From Oscillospiraceae bacterium (lineage in GTDB: Bacteria; Bacillota; Clostridia; Oscillospirales; Oscillospiraceae), in the NCBI GenBank assembly GCA_020025275.1, contig JAHHSI010000014.1:1-53859 (forward strand): a stretch of 53,859 bases of DNA. The letters are read 5' to 3'. The notes under the pieces are model-generated. The model saw only the letters and a program-made list of their open reading frames with translations, was not told the DNA's origin and made no database searches. A program made the position numbers and the translations under genes. This document shows, one piece after another, positions 39,891 to 47,414 of the stretch. Each line of letters opens with the position of its first letter. The first letter of the stretch is position 1.

Positions 39891-40868
39891 ATGCAGAACA
39901 AGAAAAAACTGCCCTCACTGAAAGAGACCGTCTGCCTGTTTGACCGGGAGCATATGGGCTCTCTGGCCATCCGGCGCTTATCCACCGGCATGAAAAATCT
40001 GGACGACGCCTTGGGCGGCGGAATCAGTCCGGGCCTGTATGTTTTGGGTGCTATCCCCAACTTGGGAAAGTCCACCTTCGCCCTGCAGATTGCGCAGAAT
40101 ATCTCCGCCGCAGGGACGCCGGTCCTGTTCTTCTCCATGGAGATGCCCAAAAGCCGCATCGCCGCCAAGGCGCTCAACCGGCAGATTTTTATCAATACCC
40201 GCAACCCCCGTTATTCTGCGGATCTTCTCTTGCGGCGGGAGTCGGCATCTGATACTGCCCTCTGGACGCAGGTGGAAATTGCCCGTTCCCGTGTGGCCGA
40301 GGAGTGCCGGAATCTCTATATCATTGAGCGTGACGAGCAGATCTGTTCGGCACAGGACATCCTGCAGATCGTGGAGCGCTCCATGGAGGAGCTGGGCCCA
40401 CAGCAATCGCCCGTTGTGGTCGTGGACTATCTGCAGATCCTCTCCGGCGGTAAAGCCGGCGGCTATATGAGCGACAAGGCCATCGTGGACGCCAACATCC
40501 GTGCCCTGACCACGCTGGCCACGCAGAAAAAACTCCCCGTCATGGTCATCAGTGCCTTCAACCGCACCAACTATCAGGCGCAGGTCTCCATGGAGGCGTT
40601 CAAGGAATCGGGCGCCATCGAATATTCCGCCGATGTGATTTTAGGTATGCAGCTGCACACAGTAGGCAGCCGGAAGTTCAATATCAACCGGGAAAAGGCC
40701 AAAAACCCCCGCCAGATCGAGATCGTCCTCCTCAAACAGCGCTACGGAAAGAGCGGACACACGCTCTCGTTCCGCTACTATCCCGCCCATGATTACTTTG
40801 AAGCGGCAGAGGACGAGTCCGTCGTGGACGACTTTTTCCCGGAACTGCCGGAAAGGAGCTTGGACTGA
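39891..40868 (+). CDS. DnaB-like helicase C-terminal domain ATPase
   Basis: A 325-residue protein with only the RecA-like C-terminal half of replicative DnaB helicase. Walker A is GAIPNLGKSTFALQIA (about residues 53-68), Walker B VVVVDYLQILSGG, and the late ESGAIEYSADVILGM matches the DnaB ESGAIEQDAD motif. The DnaB N-terminal primase-binding domain is missing; the first 40 residues are short and charged instead. Such shortened helicases are found in mobile elements beside a replication initiator, as here (the next gene starts 3 bases on). It may load or unwind DNA during element replication or transfer. Confidence 0.85.
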   Translation: MQNKKKLPSLKETVCLFDREHMGSLAIRRLSTGMKNLDDALGGGISPGLYVLGAIPNLGKSTFALQIAQNISAAGTPVLFFSMEMPKSRIAAKALNRQIFINTRNPRYSADLLLRRESASDTALWTQVEIARSRVAEECRNLYIIERDEQICSAQDILQIVERSMEELGPQQSPVVVVDYLQILSGGKAGGYMSDKAIVDANIRALTTLATQKKLPVMVISAFNRTNYQAQVSMEAFKESGAIEYSADVILGMQLHTVGSRKFNINREKAKNPRQIEIVLLKQRYGKSGHTLSFRYYPAHDYFEAAEDESVVDDFFPELPERSLD

Positions 40869-40870
40869 TC

Positions 40871-41761
40871 ATGCACTATTTTCGATTCAATAACACCAAA
40901 ATTGCCAACTCCATCAAGCGCAACGAGGGGCTCCCCGGCTTCCGTCTGGTCATCTCCGTGAATCAGCGCGGCGCCAAATACGATATACGGACCCGGTTTG
41001 TCCTCACGGAGGATCTGAGCTTTTTCGATATGGCCGTTGCCGACGCCATCTATTCACTGCATCTGGAGGGGGAGAAAAAATTCACGCCCCGCAAGGTGTT
41101 GGCGATCCTTTCCGGCGATCCCGCCATCTCCGTTCCCGGCCAGCGGAAACAGCAGATCGAGGCCTGCATCGAAAAACTGATGCACACAGAGATCCATATT
41201 TCCTGCCCGGAAGAGGCCAAGCAGTCCGACGCCCTCCTTCCCCGCTACGGCGGCGCTTTTTTGCAGGTATCCCAAACAGGAAACGGCTACCAATTTCTGT
41301 CAGATTCTCCCCTGCCGCTCTATACCTATGGGGAGGCCAAGCGCCAGATCATCACCGTCCCCTCCTTCCTGCTGGCCTACACCCCGCTGCCGGGCCGGGA
41401 AAAGGAGGATCGTCTGGTCAGCAGCCGGGAAAATATCCTGCTCAAGCAGGCCCTGCTCCACGAACTGGAACTGGTTCGGAACACCAAAAACCATGTACCG
41501 GAAAAAACCTTCTCCTTCCGCGGGAAAACCTCCCCATCGCTGCTTCCGGCACTGGAGATCGACCCGGACACTTTCACCGAAGAGGCCTGCGGCAATAAAA
41601 CCAGAGAGCTCTATCGCAAGGCCGTCTTGCTCTTTGACTACTGGCAGCGGAGCGGCTATCTCAAGACCTACGACGCCGACAAAAAAGAGTACCGTCTCCA
41701 CGTCTCACAGGATATGCTCTGCTCCAACCCCAGCACTCTAAAATATAATGCGTCCCCCTGA
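40871..41761 (+). CDS. Probable replication initiator-like protein of a mobile element
   Basis: A 296-residue protein, not firmly recognised. The middle (about 60-110) reads like a winged-helix module (FFDMAVADAIYSLHLEGEKK, then TPRKVLAILSGDP and KQQIEACIEKLMHTEI), and the C-terminal part (about 230-285) has LYRKAVLLFDYWQRSGYLK, a second possible winged-helix start. Two DNA-binding modules in tandem, adjacency to a DnaB-like ATPase and a following AT-rich gap with repeats suggest a Rep-type initiator. The gene starts two bases after the helicase stop and shares its promoter. Confidence 0.6.
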   Translation: MHYFRFNNTKIANSIKRNEGLPGFRLVISVNQRGAKYDIRTRFVLTEDLSFFDMAVADAIYSLHLEGEKKFTPRKVLAILSGDPAISVPGQRKQQIEACIEKLMHTEIHISCPEEAKQSDALLPRYGGAFLQVSQTGNGYQFLSDSPLPLYTYGEAKRQIITVPSFLLAYTPLPGREKEDRLVSSRENILLKQALLHELELVRNTKNHVPEKTFSFRGKTSPSLLPALEIDPDTFTEEACGNKTRELYRKAVLLFDYWQRSGYLKTYDADKKEYRLHVSQDMLCSNPSTLKYNASP

Positions 41762-41774
41762 TAACACAGTATAT

Positions 41775-41811
41775 TTGTGAATTTTAATCTCAAAATTGTG
41801 AATTTTGATTG
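41775..41811. repeat. Two 21-bp-spaced direct repeats in an AT-rich gap
   Basis: TTGTGAATTTT occurs at 41775 and again at 41796, exactly 21 bases (two helical turns) apart, within an AT-rich stretch just after the initiator-like gene. AAAATTgtgAATTTT also makes a small dyad between them. This could be an iteron-like origin or an operator. The rest of the 41762-42258 gap holds two structured elements but no gene. Confidence 0.45.
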
Positions 41812-42039
41812 TTCGTTCATTGATACTGTTTTTAAAACTCCTTTATTTCCAAGGCTTTTCAGCTGTCATATTTGTGTATGTAGTAAGTTTTATCTTGAAT
41901 AATAATGAATGCTTACGCACAAGAGTTCCCGGCCGCTGCCCTTTTCGCTGTCACGAAAAAGGGCAGGCGAAATCAGGAATGCCGTGAACCATCATTCAAG
42001 AATAGGTGTTTTTACAAAAACTTACAAAAACAAAATAAT

Positions 42040-42080
42040 AGATGTGGACCTGCGGCCCACATCTCGAGTGTATTTTTGAG
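42040..42080 (+). other. Structured repeat element, copy 1
   Basis: A G-free A/C-rich tract, then an 8-bp stem (AGATGTGG / CCACATCT, 42040-42047 and 42057-42064), then CGAGTG and TATTTTTGAG. It lies 100 bases before copy 2 (CGRGTG to CGRGTG). It is the only copy with A in the CGRGTG box. Confidence 0.6.
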
Positions 42081-42148
42081 AAATATATCGAAAAAATACT
42101 CTTCTGCAAGAAACCGGAGCTGAAATCCGGAGGGCAGCGAGGATAACT

Positions 42149-42180
42149 GCGCCCAATGGGGCGCCGGGTGTTTTTTTGAG
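42149..42180 (+). other. Structured repeat element, copy 2
   Basis: A 6-bp stem (GCGCCC / GGGCGC, loop AATG) directly followed by CGGGTG and TTTTTTTGAG. The box ends 89 bases before the start codon of the 86-residue gene, exactly as copy 4 does before its gene. Confidence 0.7.
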
Positions 42181-42258
42181 AGAACGTAGAAGCATCCTGA
42201 AACCTTACTGTTTCTCAACGAGACTGACAAGCCAACTGCGAAAAGGAGTTCATTTACC

Positions 42259-42519
42259 ATGATGACAAAGAAATGCTTTGCTGCCATTGGTACTGCAAAG
42301 GAAATCAGCGCTGAAATCCAGAAACTGACCGACGAAATCAAAGAAAAAGGTCCTTCGGTGGCCTACGCCAACGCTCTGCTGATTGCCGAGCTGAACGACC
42401 GGTTCTGCCGTGATTTTGGAAACGTGGACCCGTACTGGATGCCGCCGCAAAAAGGCGGAAAACCGACACGGGAAACCTATGTCCCGCCGGAGGCTGCGGA
42501 CGAGGAAATCCTGACGTGA
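42259..42519 (+). CDS. Small unknown mobile-element protein (86 residues)
   Basis: An 86-residue protein of unknown family. The N-terminal half is helical (AIGTAKEISAEIQKLTDEIK), with a Lys/Glu-rich coiled-coil-like stretch; the middle has LLIAELNDRFCRDFGNVDPY and the C-terminus is acidic (EAADEEILT). The ribosome site AAAAGGAG lies about ten bases before the ATG, with ACC next to it; a second ATG follows at once. It stands alone behind structured element copies 1 and 2. Confidence 0.7.
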   Translation: MMTKKCFAAIGTAKEISAEIQKLTDEIKEKGPSVAYANALLIAELNDRFCRDFGNVDPYWMPPQKGGKPTRETYVPPEAADEEILT

Positions 42520-42620
42520 CCCGACCGCCGCAAATACATACGACACCCCCCAGATCGAACAGTGACCGCTGTTCCCTCTGGGGGCTTTGTGCTGTCATGG
42601 AGAAAATCCAACAAAAAAAC

Positions 42621-42688
42621 ACAACACAAATACAACACAAATACAACACAATAATAATGCCCCCGTTGGGGGCCGGGTGTGTTTTTGT
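42621..42688 (+). other. Structured repeat element, copy 3, with tandem ACAACACAAAT
   Basis: Three tandem copies of ACAACACAAAT (42621-42652, the last one shortened) form a G-free tract. A 6-bp stem (GCCCCC / GGGGGC, loop GTT, 42659-42673) is followed by CGGGTG and TGTTTTTGTC. The next gene starts 59 bases after the box. Confidence 0.72.
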
Positions 42689-42737
42689 CATCAACCTTTC
42701 CATGACATACTTCAATAACCAATAAAGGAGATTTACC

Positions 42738-43088
42738 ATGAATCAATTCTTAACTTTCTACAACGACGAGTGCTCGATGCAGCACAAAGAGCTCTTCGAC
42801 CACCTCCTCTCTCAGGCCCGTGCATAGGAAGTGGCCCGTGGAACATGGGACGCCCGCTATGAAGAGCGGCTCAACCGTGAAGCGGACCTCATACGCCAGC
42901 ACGGCGGCATTGATTTGCTGCTGACTCTTCACGCTCTGTGCAATCCCGCTGCCGCGCCGGAGGCCATAACGACGAACGCGGCCCCGACGCAGGACGGGGG
43001 CGTTCGACACACATTGTGCCGCCCCCATCCGTCTGCGACGGGCAGCACCGCCTCTCTGCACCGCCAGCCTATTATCCTGCCGGCGTGA
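42738..43088 (+). pseudogene. Small unknown gene with an in-frame amber codon at position 30
   Basis: The frame opens with a good ribosome site (AAAGGAG, then TTTACC and ATG) and reads MNQFLTFYNDECSMQHKELF to SQARA, then a TAG (42825-42827). It continues in the same frame with EVARGTWDARYEERLNREA and GGIDLLLTLHALCNP to a TGA at 43088. Without the TAG it would give 116 residues. The first part alone gives a 29-residue peptide. A GTG two codons after the TAG might restart translation, but no ribosome site is near it. The family was not recognised. A nonsense change, a short regulatory peptide or readthrough are all possible. Confidence 0.55.
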
Positions 43089-43128
43089 CTTGCCTCAACA
43101 AAAATACAACTATCCTTACAAGGGAAAA

Positions 43129-43160
43129 CCCTGCTGCGCAGGGCGGGTGTATCTATGAGT
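43129..43160 (+). other. Structured repeat element, copy 4
   Basis: A 6-bp stem (CCCTGC / GCAGGG, loop TGC) directly followed by CGGGTG and TATCTATGAG, with an A/C-rich tract before it. The box ends 89 bases before the start codon of the 468-residue gene. Confidence 0.68.
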
Positions 43161-43237
43161 ACTTTCTGAAACCAAAAAGAAACGTATGCAGAAGAAACGA
43201 CAACCAATCCATCCCAACAAAGAAAGGAAAAACAACC

Positions 43238-44644
43238 ATGCATCATCTCAAAATCGCAGCCGACTTTGCGTGCCGCTTGTCGGTCATGCCCGAGTTCCGC
43301 CGCCCTGTCTGCGACGACTATGGAGAGACCTACACCATCTATACCGCCGTCCCTCTATCGGTTCTTGGCGGCAGCGGCCTCACCCCCGCTCACGACTTCC
43401 CTGCTGCTCCGGCCCCAATTCTGGACCTCCTGATCTGTCAGGGCTGCAAAGTTCTGCTGTGTATCCTCTTCGGACAGGCAGAGCCATCGGTGGCGGCACT
43501 GTTCGAGCCGGAAGGCGTGCTACACGGCTTGGACCAAGTCCTCCTGCCTGCCGATGCCGTCTCAGAAAGCTGCTTTAAAGCGCACTATCAGGCGATCCGC
43601 TCTCATCTCTACGCCGCAGAGGCGTTTGATGAACCGGAGGAACAGCCCTCCCCCTTTACCTTAACGGCCGTACCTCTCTCAGAGGTAATTTCCCAGAACG
43701 CTCCGGCAAACCTGAAAACATGCAAACTCCTCTCCCCTGATGGAACCATCACCCCCGAAGGCAGCCAATACGGGCTGCTGCAGAGCGCAGACAATCACCG
43801 CCCGGTCTACTTCGTGGCAAGCCGTGCCATCCGCAGCCTGCTGGAACGTGTCTTTGCCCCTCCGACGCTGCACCGGAGCTGTGTGCGTCCAACTCTGGAG
43901 AGCCGTCTTTCCCGCCTGAAATCCGGAGTCCCCGGGGATGATCTGGCCGCAGCACACATTGTGGCGTGTTTGCAGCAGCTGCTGGATGCACCGCTCAACG
44001 AGCCCGTGCGTCTGCGTTGGAAACCGCTCGATTCCCAGCAGAACGGCTACGAGATCCTGCAGCGACAGCTTTCTCAGGCCAGAGCGCTCCTTCCGGAGAC
44101 TGCACAGAGCGAGCATCTTCCCCAAACCTTCGGCGATGTTCTCCGCTTTGTGCGCACGGTATATGAATACACCGCCTCCCACGCACAGGATCGCTTTGTC
44201 GCAGAGGACCGGTGCAAAGAAATCCTGCTCACCCTCTGTCTGCCGGCGATGGCCCAGAAACCTCCGAAGGCCACCGGCAAACTGCAGCCCCTTCACCAAC
44301 GCCTTGGCACGGCGCAGTGCGATCACGGCCCCCTGTATGCCGCACTGGCGATGCCCATCCGGCACTATGTCTACGGGGCCTGCATCCTCCAAAAGAGCGT
44401 ATACCCCGACCAGGCCTACCGTCATCAGATTCGGTGCTTTCTCTATAACCCGGAGTTTCCGGAGGCCGTTTACACACCGCTTCACTTCCTCCGCTGCGCT
44501 TTGGATATGAGCAGCTTTGCAGACGCTGCCAATCAGTCCGAGAGTTTTCATCTCCTCTACGAGCTGCTCGTGCAGATGCTGTCCGTAGACGAATCGGTTC
44601 ACCCTTCCACACGGAAAACAGGTCCGCAGTGCAGCTATTTCTGA
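43238..44644 (+). CDS. Unknown mobile-element protein (468 residues)
   Basis: A 468-residue protein not recognised from sequence. It has no signal peptide or membrane helix. The middle (about 200-330) is helix-rich (RAIRSLLERVFAPP, LRFVRTVYEYTASHAQD), with an Asp/Glu/Pro-rich gap near 128-140. Cys residues are spread without a clear zinc pattern. The start at 43238 follows AAAGGAAAAACAACC; longer frames lack a ribosome site. Its position between small accessory genes and a coupling protein suggests a role in the transfer or maintenance of the element, but nothing in the sequence says which. Confidence 0.75.
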   Translation: MHHLKIAADFACRLSVMPEFRRPVCDDYGETYTIYTAVPLSVLGGSGLTPAHDFPAAPAPILDLLICQGCKVLLCILFGQAEPSVAALFEPEGVLHGLDQVLLPADAVSESCFKAHYQAIRSHLYAAEAFDEPEEQPSPFTLTAVPLSEVISQNAPANLKTCKLLSPDGTITPEGSQYGLLQSADNHRPVYFVASRAIRSLLERVFAPPTLHRSCVRPTLESRLSRLKSGVPGDDLAAAHIVACLQQLLDAPLNEPVRLRWKPLDSQQNGYEILQRQLSQARALLPETAQSEHLPQTFGDVLRFVRTVYEYTASHAQDRFVAEDRCKEILLTLCLPAMAQKPPKATGKLQPLHQRLGTAQCDHGPLYAALAMPIRHYVYGACILQKSVYPDQAYRHQIRCFLYNPEFPEAVYTPLHFLRCALDMSSFADAANQSESFHLLYELLVQMLSVDESVHPSTRKTGPQCSYF

Positions 44645-44705
44645 TGGCTGTACTGGGGGATAGAGAAAACTTCTTTTCCAACAATACCAACAAAACATAA
44701 TAACT

Positions 44706-44733
44706 GGCCTGTCGGCCCGGGTGCATTTTTGTC
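44706..44733 (+). other. Structured repeat element, copy 5
   Basis: A 4-bp stem (GGCC / GGCC, loop TGTC) directly followed by CGGGTG and CATTTTTGTC. A 40-base G-poor A/C/T tract precedes it. The gap to the next gene (194 bases) also holds a 7-bp dyad CACGTTT / AAACGTG near 44790-44815. Confidence 0.66.
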
Positions 44734-44916
44734 GATGTCTCCTGTCCTGCAAGAGATACCGGCGGCCGGCAGCGGCTCTCCTCACGCAGGGTTTCCCACG
44801 TTTCTCAAACGTGAACGCCTTTGCCGGCCACAGACCACGCCCCTTCTGTACCGTGCAGGAGGGGCTCCTCACAATTCAAAATACTTCAAAACAACACAAC
44901 GAAAGGATGAAACAAC

Positions 44917-45237
44917 ATGGGCATTGACTGGGAAAACATTTTGGACGCAGAGGGAGAAGATCTCCAGTACGCATACGACGATCTCTGCGGCGATCCAGAC
45001 GACGATTCGTACACGTCCGTCTGCTGCCGGATCGATCCCTGCGGCGACACAGGAATCCCCGACACATATGACGAATTCGATGAATTCGACGAATATGACT
45101 TCGAGGACGAGACGGTCGAGAGGAACACGGCGGACGACACCGCCGACGCTCCCCTCTGCCGTGACGGCGCCTCTGCGGCGCGTCCGCCACAGCCCCTGTG
45201 CTCCACCGCAGAAGATGACGAACTCCCCTTCGGATGA
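44917..45237 (+). CDS. Very acidic small protein with SSB-like C-terminal tail
   Basis: A 106-residue protein with Asp and Glu forming a large share of residues 1-75 (GEDLQYAYDDLCGDPDDD, then EFDEFDEYDFEDE). No domain was recognised. The C-terminus AEDDELPFG closely resembles the acidic tip of single-strand DNA-binding proteins (DDDIPF), which is the docking site for many replication and repair enzymes. It has no OB-fold, so it is not an SSB itself. It could act as a DNA mimic or as a decoy for SSB partners. AAAGGATG precedes the start. It is upstream of the ClpP-like gene. Confidence 0.7.
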   Translation: MGIDWENILDAEGEDLQYAYDDLCGDPDDDSYTSVCCRIDPCGDTGIPDTYDEFDEFDEYDFEDETVERNTADDTADAPLCRDGASAARPPQPLCSTAEDDELPFG

Positions 45238-45320
45238 GGCGCGTCCGGCCTTGCCGTGACGGCGCCTCGCCGCCCCATTCCTCCCACACATTGAACCACC
45301 TCAGAAAGGAGACATGAACC

Positions 45321-45911
45321 ATGTCTGACACCGTAAAAACCCCCAACATCATCAGAGAAACCAGCAGCGGCGTGATGTATTTCTCCATTCAGGAGGAGAT
45401 GCTGACCCGCCGTGAAATCGAGTGCATCGGAGAAATCACCCCCGACGCCGTCCACTCCCTCATTCGCCAGATCCGCTATCTGGCTCAGCTGGACCCCCAC
45501 AAGGAAATCACCATCTACATCAACAGTCCCGGAGGCGACGTATCCAGCGGTCTGGCCCTGTACGATGTGATGCAGGCCGTTTCCTGCCCCATCCGTACCG
45601 TGTGCATGGGCGTTGCCGCCAGTATGGGTGCGCTGCTCTTTGCCGCCGGGGCGCAGCGGGACATCCTGCCCCACGGGAAAGTGATGATCCACGATCCTCT
45701 GGTGCTCTCCTGCCCCGGCGGCAGCGCTCTCAAGCTGAAAAAGCTCAGCGACAACCTTCTGCAGACCAGAGAAATCACCGGCCAGATTCTGGCCCAGCTG
45801 ACCCATCACACGCTGGACGAAATCTATGAAAAGACGGCAGAGGACACCTACTTTGACGCCGATCAGGCCGTAGCCTTCGGGCTGGCGGACCGGATCCTCA
45901 CCGAAATTTGA
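45321..45911 (+). CDS. ClpP-like serine protease of a mobile element
   Basis: A 196-residue ClpP-family protease. The catalytic triad can be read as Ser101 in GVAASMGALL, His124 in VMIHDPL and Asp175 in TAEDTYF. INSPGGDVSSGLALYDVM is the usual substrate-channel strand. The length matches ordinary ClpP. No Clp ATPase is encoded nearby. It lies between an acidic protein and a VirD4-type coupling protein, so it probably belongs to the element and may process a transfer or host protein, perhaps with a host ClpX or ClpC. AGAAAGGAG precedes the start. Confidence 0.88.
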   Translation: MSDTVKTPNIIRETSSGVMYFSIQEEMLTRREIECIGEITPDAVHSLIRQIRYLAQLDPHKEITIYINSPGGDVSSGLALYDVMQAVSCPIRTVCMGVAASMGALLFAAGAQRDILPHGKVMIHDPLVLSCPGGSALKLKKLSDNLLQTREITGQILAQLTHHTLDEIYEKTAEDTYFDADQAVAFGLADRILTEI

Positions 45912-45934
45912 ATTTGAAAAGGAGTTTCACCACC

Positions 45935-47257
45935 ATGAATACCAACCATACATACCGCATTCTCGCCCACAACGTCTACGAAAACAACAACACGTGGGAG
46001 ACAGGTCTGAACAACAACGACCTCATCATCGGGCCGTCCGGCGCCGGCAAGACCCGCAGCTACGTCAAGCCCAACATCATGCAGTGCAATGAGTCCATGA
46101 TCATTGCCGACACCAAGGGCAGTCTCATCCACGAAGTGGGACCACTGCTCCGGGAAAACGGCTATCAGGTCATCCACATCGACTTCAAGCATCTGGAACA
46201 CTCCTACGGCTACAATCCCCTAGATTTCATCCGGCAGCATCCCCGTACCGGAAACTACCTCCCACAGGACATCCTGACCATCGCCAACACACTGGTGCCG
46301 GTGAAGAGTCAGCAGGATCCGTTCTGGGAGCAGGCCTCCCAAATGTACTTGGGCTGCCTGATCGCCTACGTGATGGAGTGTCTGCCGGAAGAGGAACACA
46401 ACCTCAAGTATGTGGCCGATGTTTTCGCCGAAATCGCCACTGGAAACTTCAAGCAGCTGATCCAAGAACAGCAGCTGATCCATCCGGACAGCTACGCCGT
46501 GCAGTGCTATCAGCTGTTCCAAAACACCTGCAAGAGCCCGAAAACAGAGAGCAGCATCACATCTGTGCTGGGCGAGAAGTTCAACGCCCTCCTCTTTGAC
46601 GATGCCATCGCCATGTACACCGCAGAAAAGCGTATTCAGTTCCGTGACCTCGGCCGGCGAAAGACTGCCGTCTTTCTGACCATCAGCGACATGGACCGCT
46701 CCATGGATCGGCTCATCAGCCTGTTCTACACGCAGGCGCTGCAGACCTTGTGCGACAGCGCCGACACCGAATACGCCAACCATCGCCTGCCCATCCCCGT
46801 GCGGCTGATTCTGGACGACTTCGCCACCAACGCATACATCCCCGACTTCCACAACATCACCTCCGTCATCCGGTCCCGGGAAATCTACGTGAGCATCATC
46901 CTGCAGAGTCTCACGCAGCTGGAGGCTCTGTACGGCCGTGCTAACGCCGCCACAATCGTCAACAACTGCGATCATCTCCTGTATCTGGGCGGTCAGGACG
47001 TAAACACCGCGCAGTGGCTAAGCCCCAAGATGAACAAACCCACCAGTGCTATTCTGAACATGAAGCTGGGCGAAGGCTGTCTCTTCACCAGAGGGCAGGA
47101 GGCACAGAAGATTGAGAAGTACGATCTGCGCACCCACCCGCAGTATGCCGCTCTGCCGGAGGCCTGCGGCACACGCCAAGGAAACAAGGCAACGAGCACT
47201 TCCTTCGCCGAAGAAATCGAGCCTCTTTGGACCGGAGAGGAGGTGTACGACCACTGA
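45935..47257 (+). CDS. VirD4/TraG-type conjugative coupling protein
   Basis: A 440-residue ATPase of the type IV coupling family that brings relaxosome DNA to the mating channel. Walker A is IIGPSGAGKT (residues 31-40), followed by KPNIMQCNESMIIADTKGSL; Walker B lies near VRLILDDFATNA (about 290), then the TraG-type STAR-like ending. There is no N-terminal membrane helix pair, so it is of the short TraG-like kind or is helped by a separate membrane partner. The start at 45935 follows AAAAGGAG. No relaxase or mating-channel genes are in the window, so the module is partial, rearranged or split. Confidence 0.9.
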   Translation: MNTNHTYRILAHNVYENNNTWETGLNNNDLIIGPSGAGKTRSYVKPNIMQCNESMIIADTKGSLIHEVGPLLRENGYQVIHIDFKHLEHSYGYNPLDFIRQHPRTGNYLPQDILTIANTLVPVKSQQDPFWEQASQMYLGCLIAYVMECLPEEEHNLKYVADVFAEIATGNFKQLIQEQQLIHPDSYAVQCYQLFQNTCKSPKTESSITSVLGEKFNALLFDDAIAMYTAEKRIQFRDLGRRKTAVFLTISDMDRSMDRLISLFYTQALQTLCDSADTEYANHRLPIPVRLILDDFATNAYIPDFHNITSVIRSREIYVSIILQSLTQLEALYGRANAATIVNNCDHLLYLGGQDVNTAQWLSPKMNKPTSAILNMKLGEGCLFTRGQEAQKIEKYDLRTHPQYAALPEACGTRQGNKATSTSFAEEIEPLWTGEEVYDH

Positions 47258-47275
47258 TCTGTATCACTGCTTTGC

Positions 47276-47307
47276 AAAAAGGACTGCCTTCGGGCGTCCT
47301 TTTTGCT
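47276..47307 (+). terminator. Intrinsic terminator after the coupling protein
   Basis: A stem AAAAAGGAC / GTCCTTTTT with an inner GCC/GGC part and a TTCG loop, immediately after the coupling-protein stop. Confidence 0.85.
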
Positions 47308-47330
47308 GCTCAATCTCTTGCACCGCAAAA

Positions 47331-47376
47331 GGAGCGTGGGCCTGCACAAAGCAGGCCCACGCTCCTCTCTTTTTTA
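47331..47376. terminator. Strong terminator between convergent genes
   Basis: A perfect 15-bp stem (GGAGCGTGGGCCTGC / GCAGGCCCACGCTCC, loop ACAAA) followed by TCTCTTTTTT on the plus strand and by TTTT on the minus strand. It insulates the mobile module from the type III restriction operon. Confidence 0.93.
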
Positions 47377-47414
47377 TTCTTCTTTTCTCCCCACACTGCC
47401 GCAAACAGGCTTCA

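Noticed and set aside
27934..43088. Reassignment of TAG to an amino acid in this organism, suggested by two in-frame amber codons
   Set aside because: The ABC half-transporter at 16389 ends with a TAG at an overlapping stop and start, where readthrough would run into nonsense. Two local nonsense changes are simpler.
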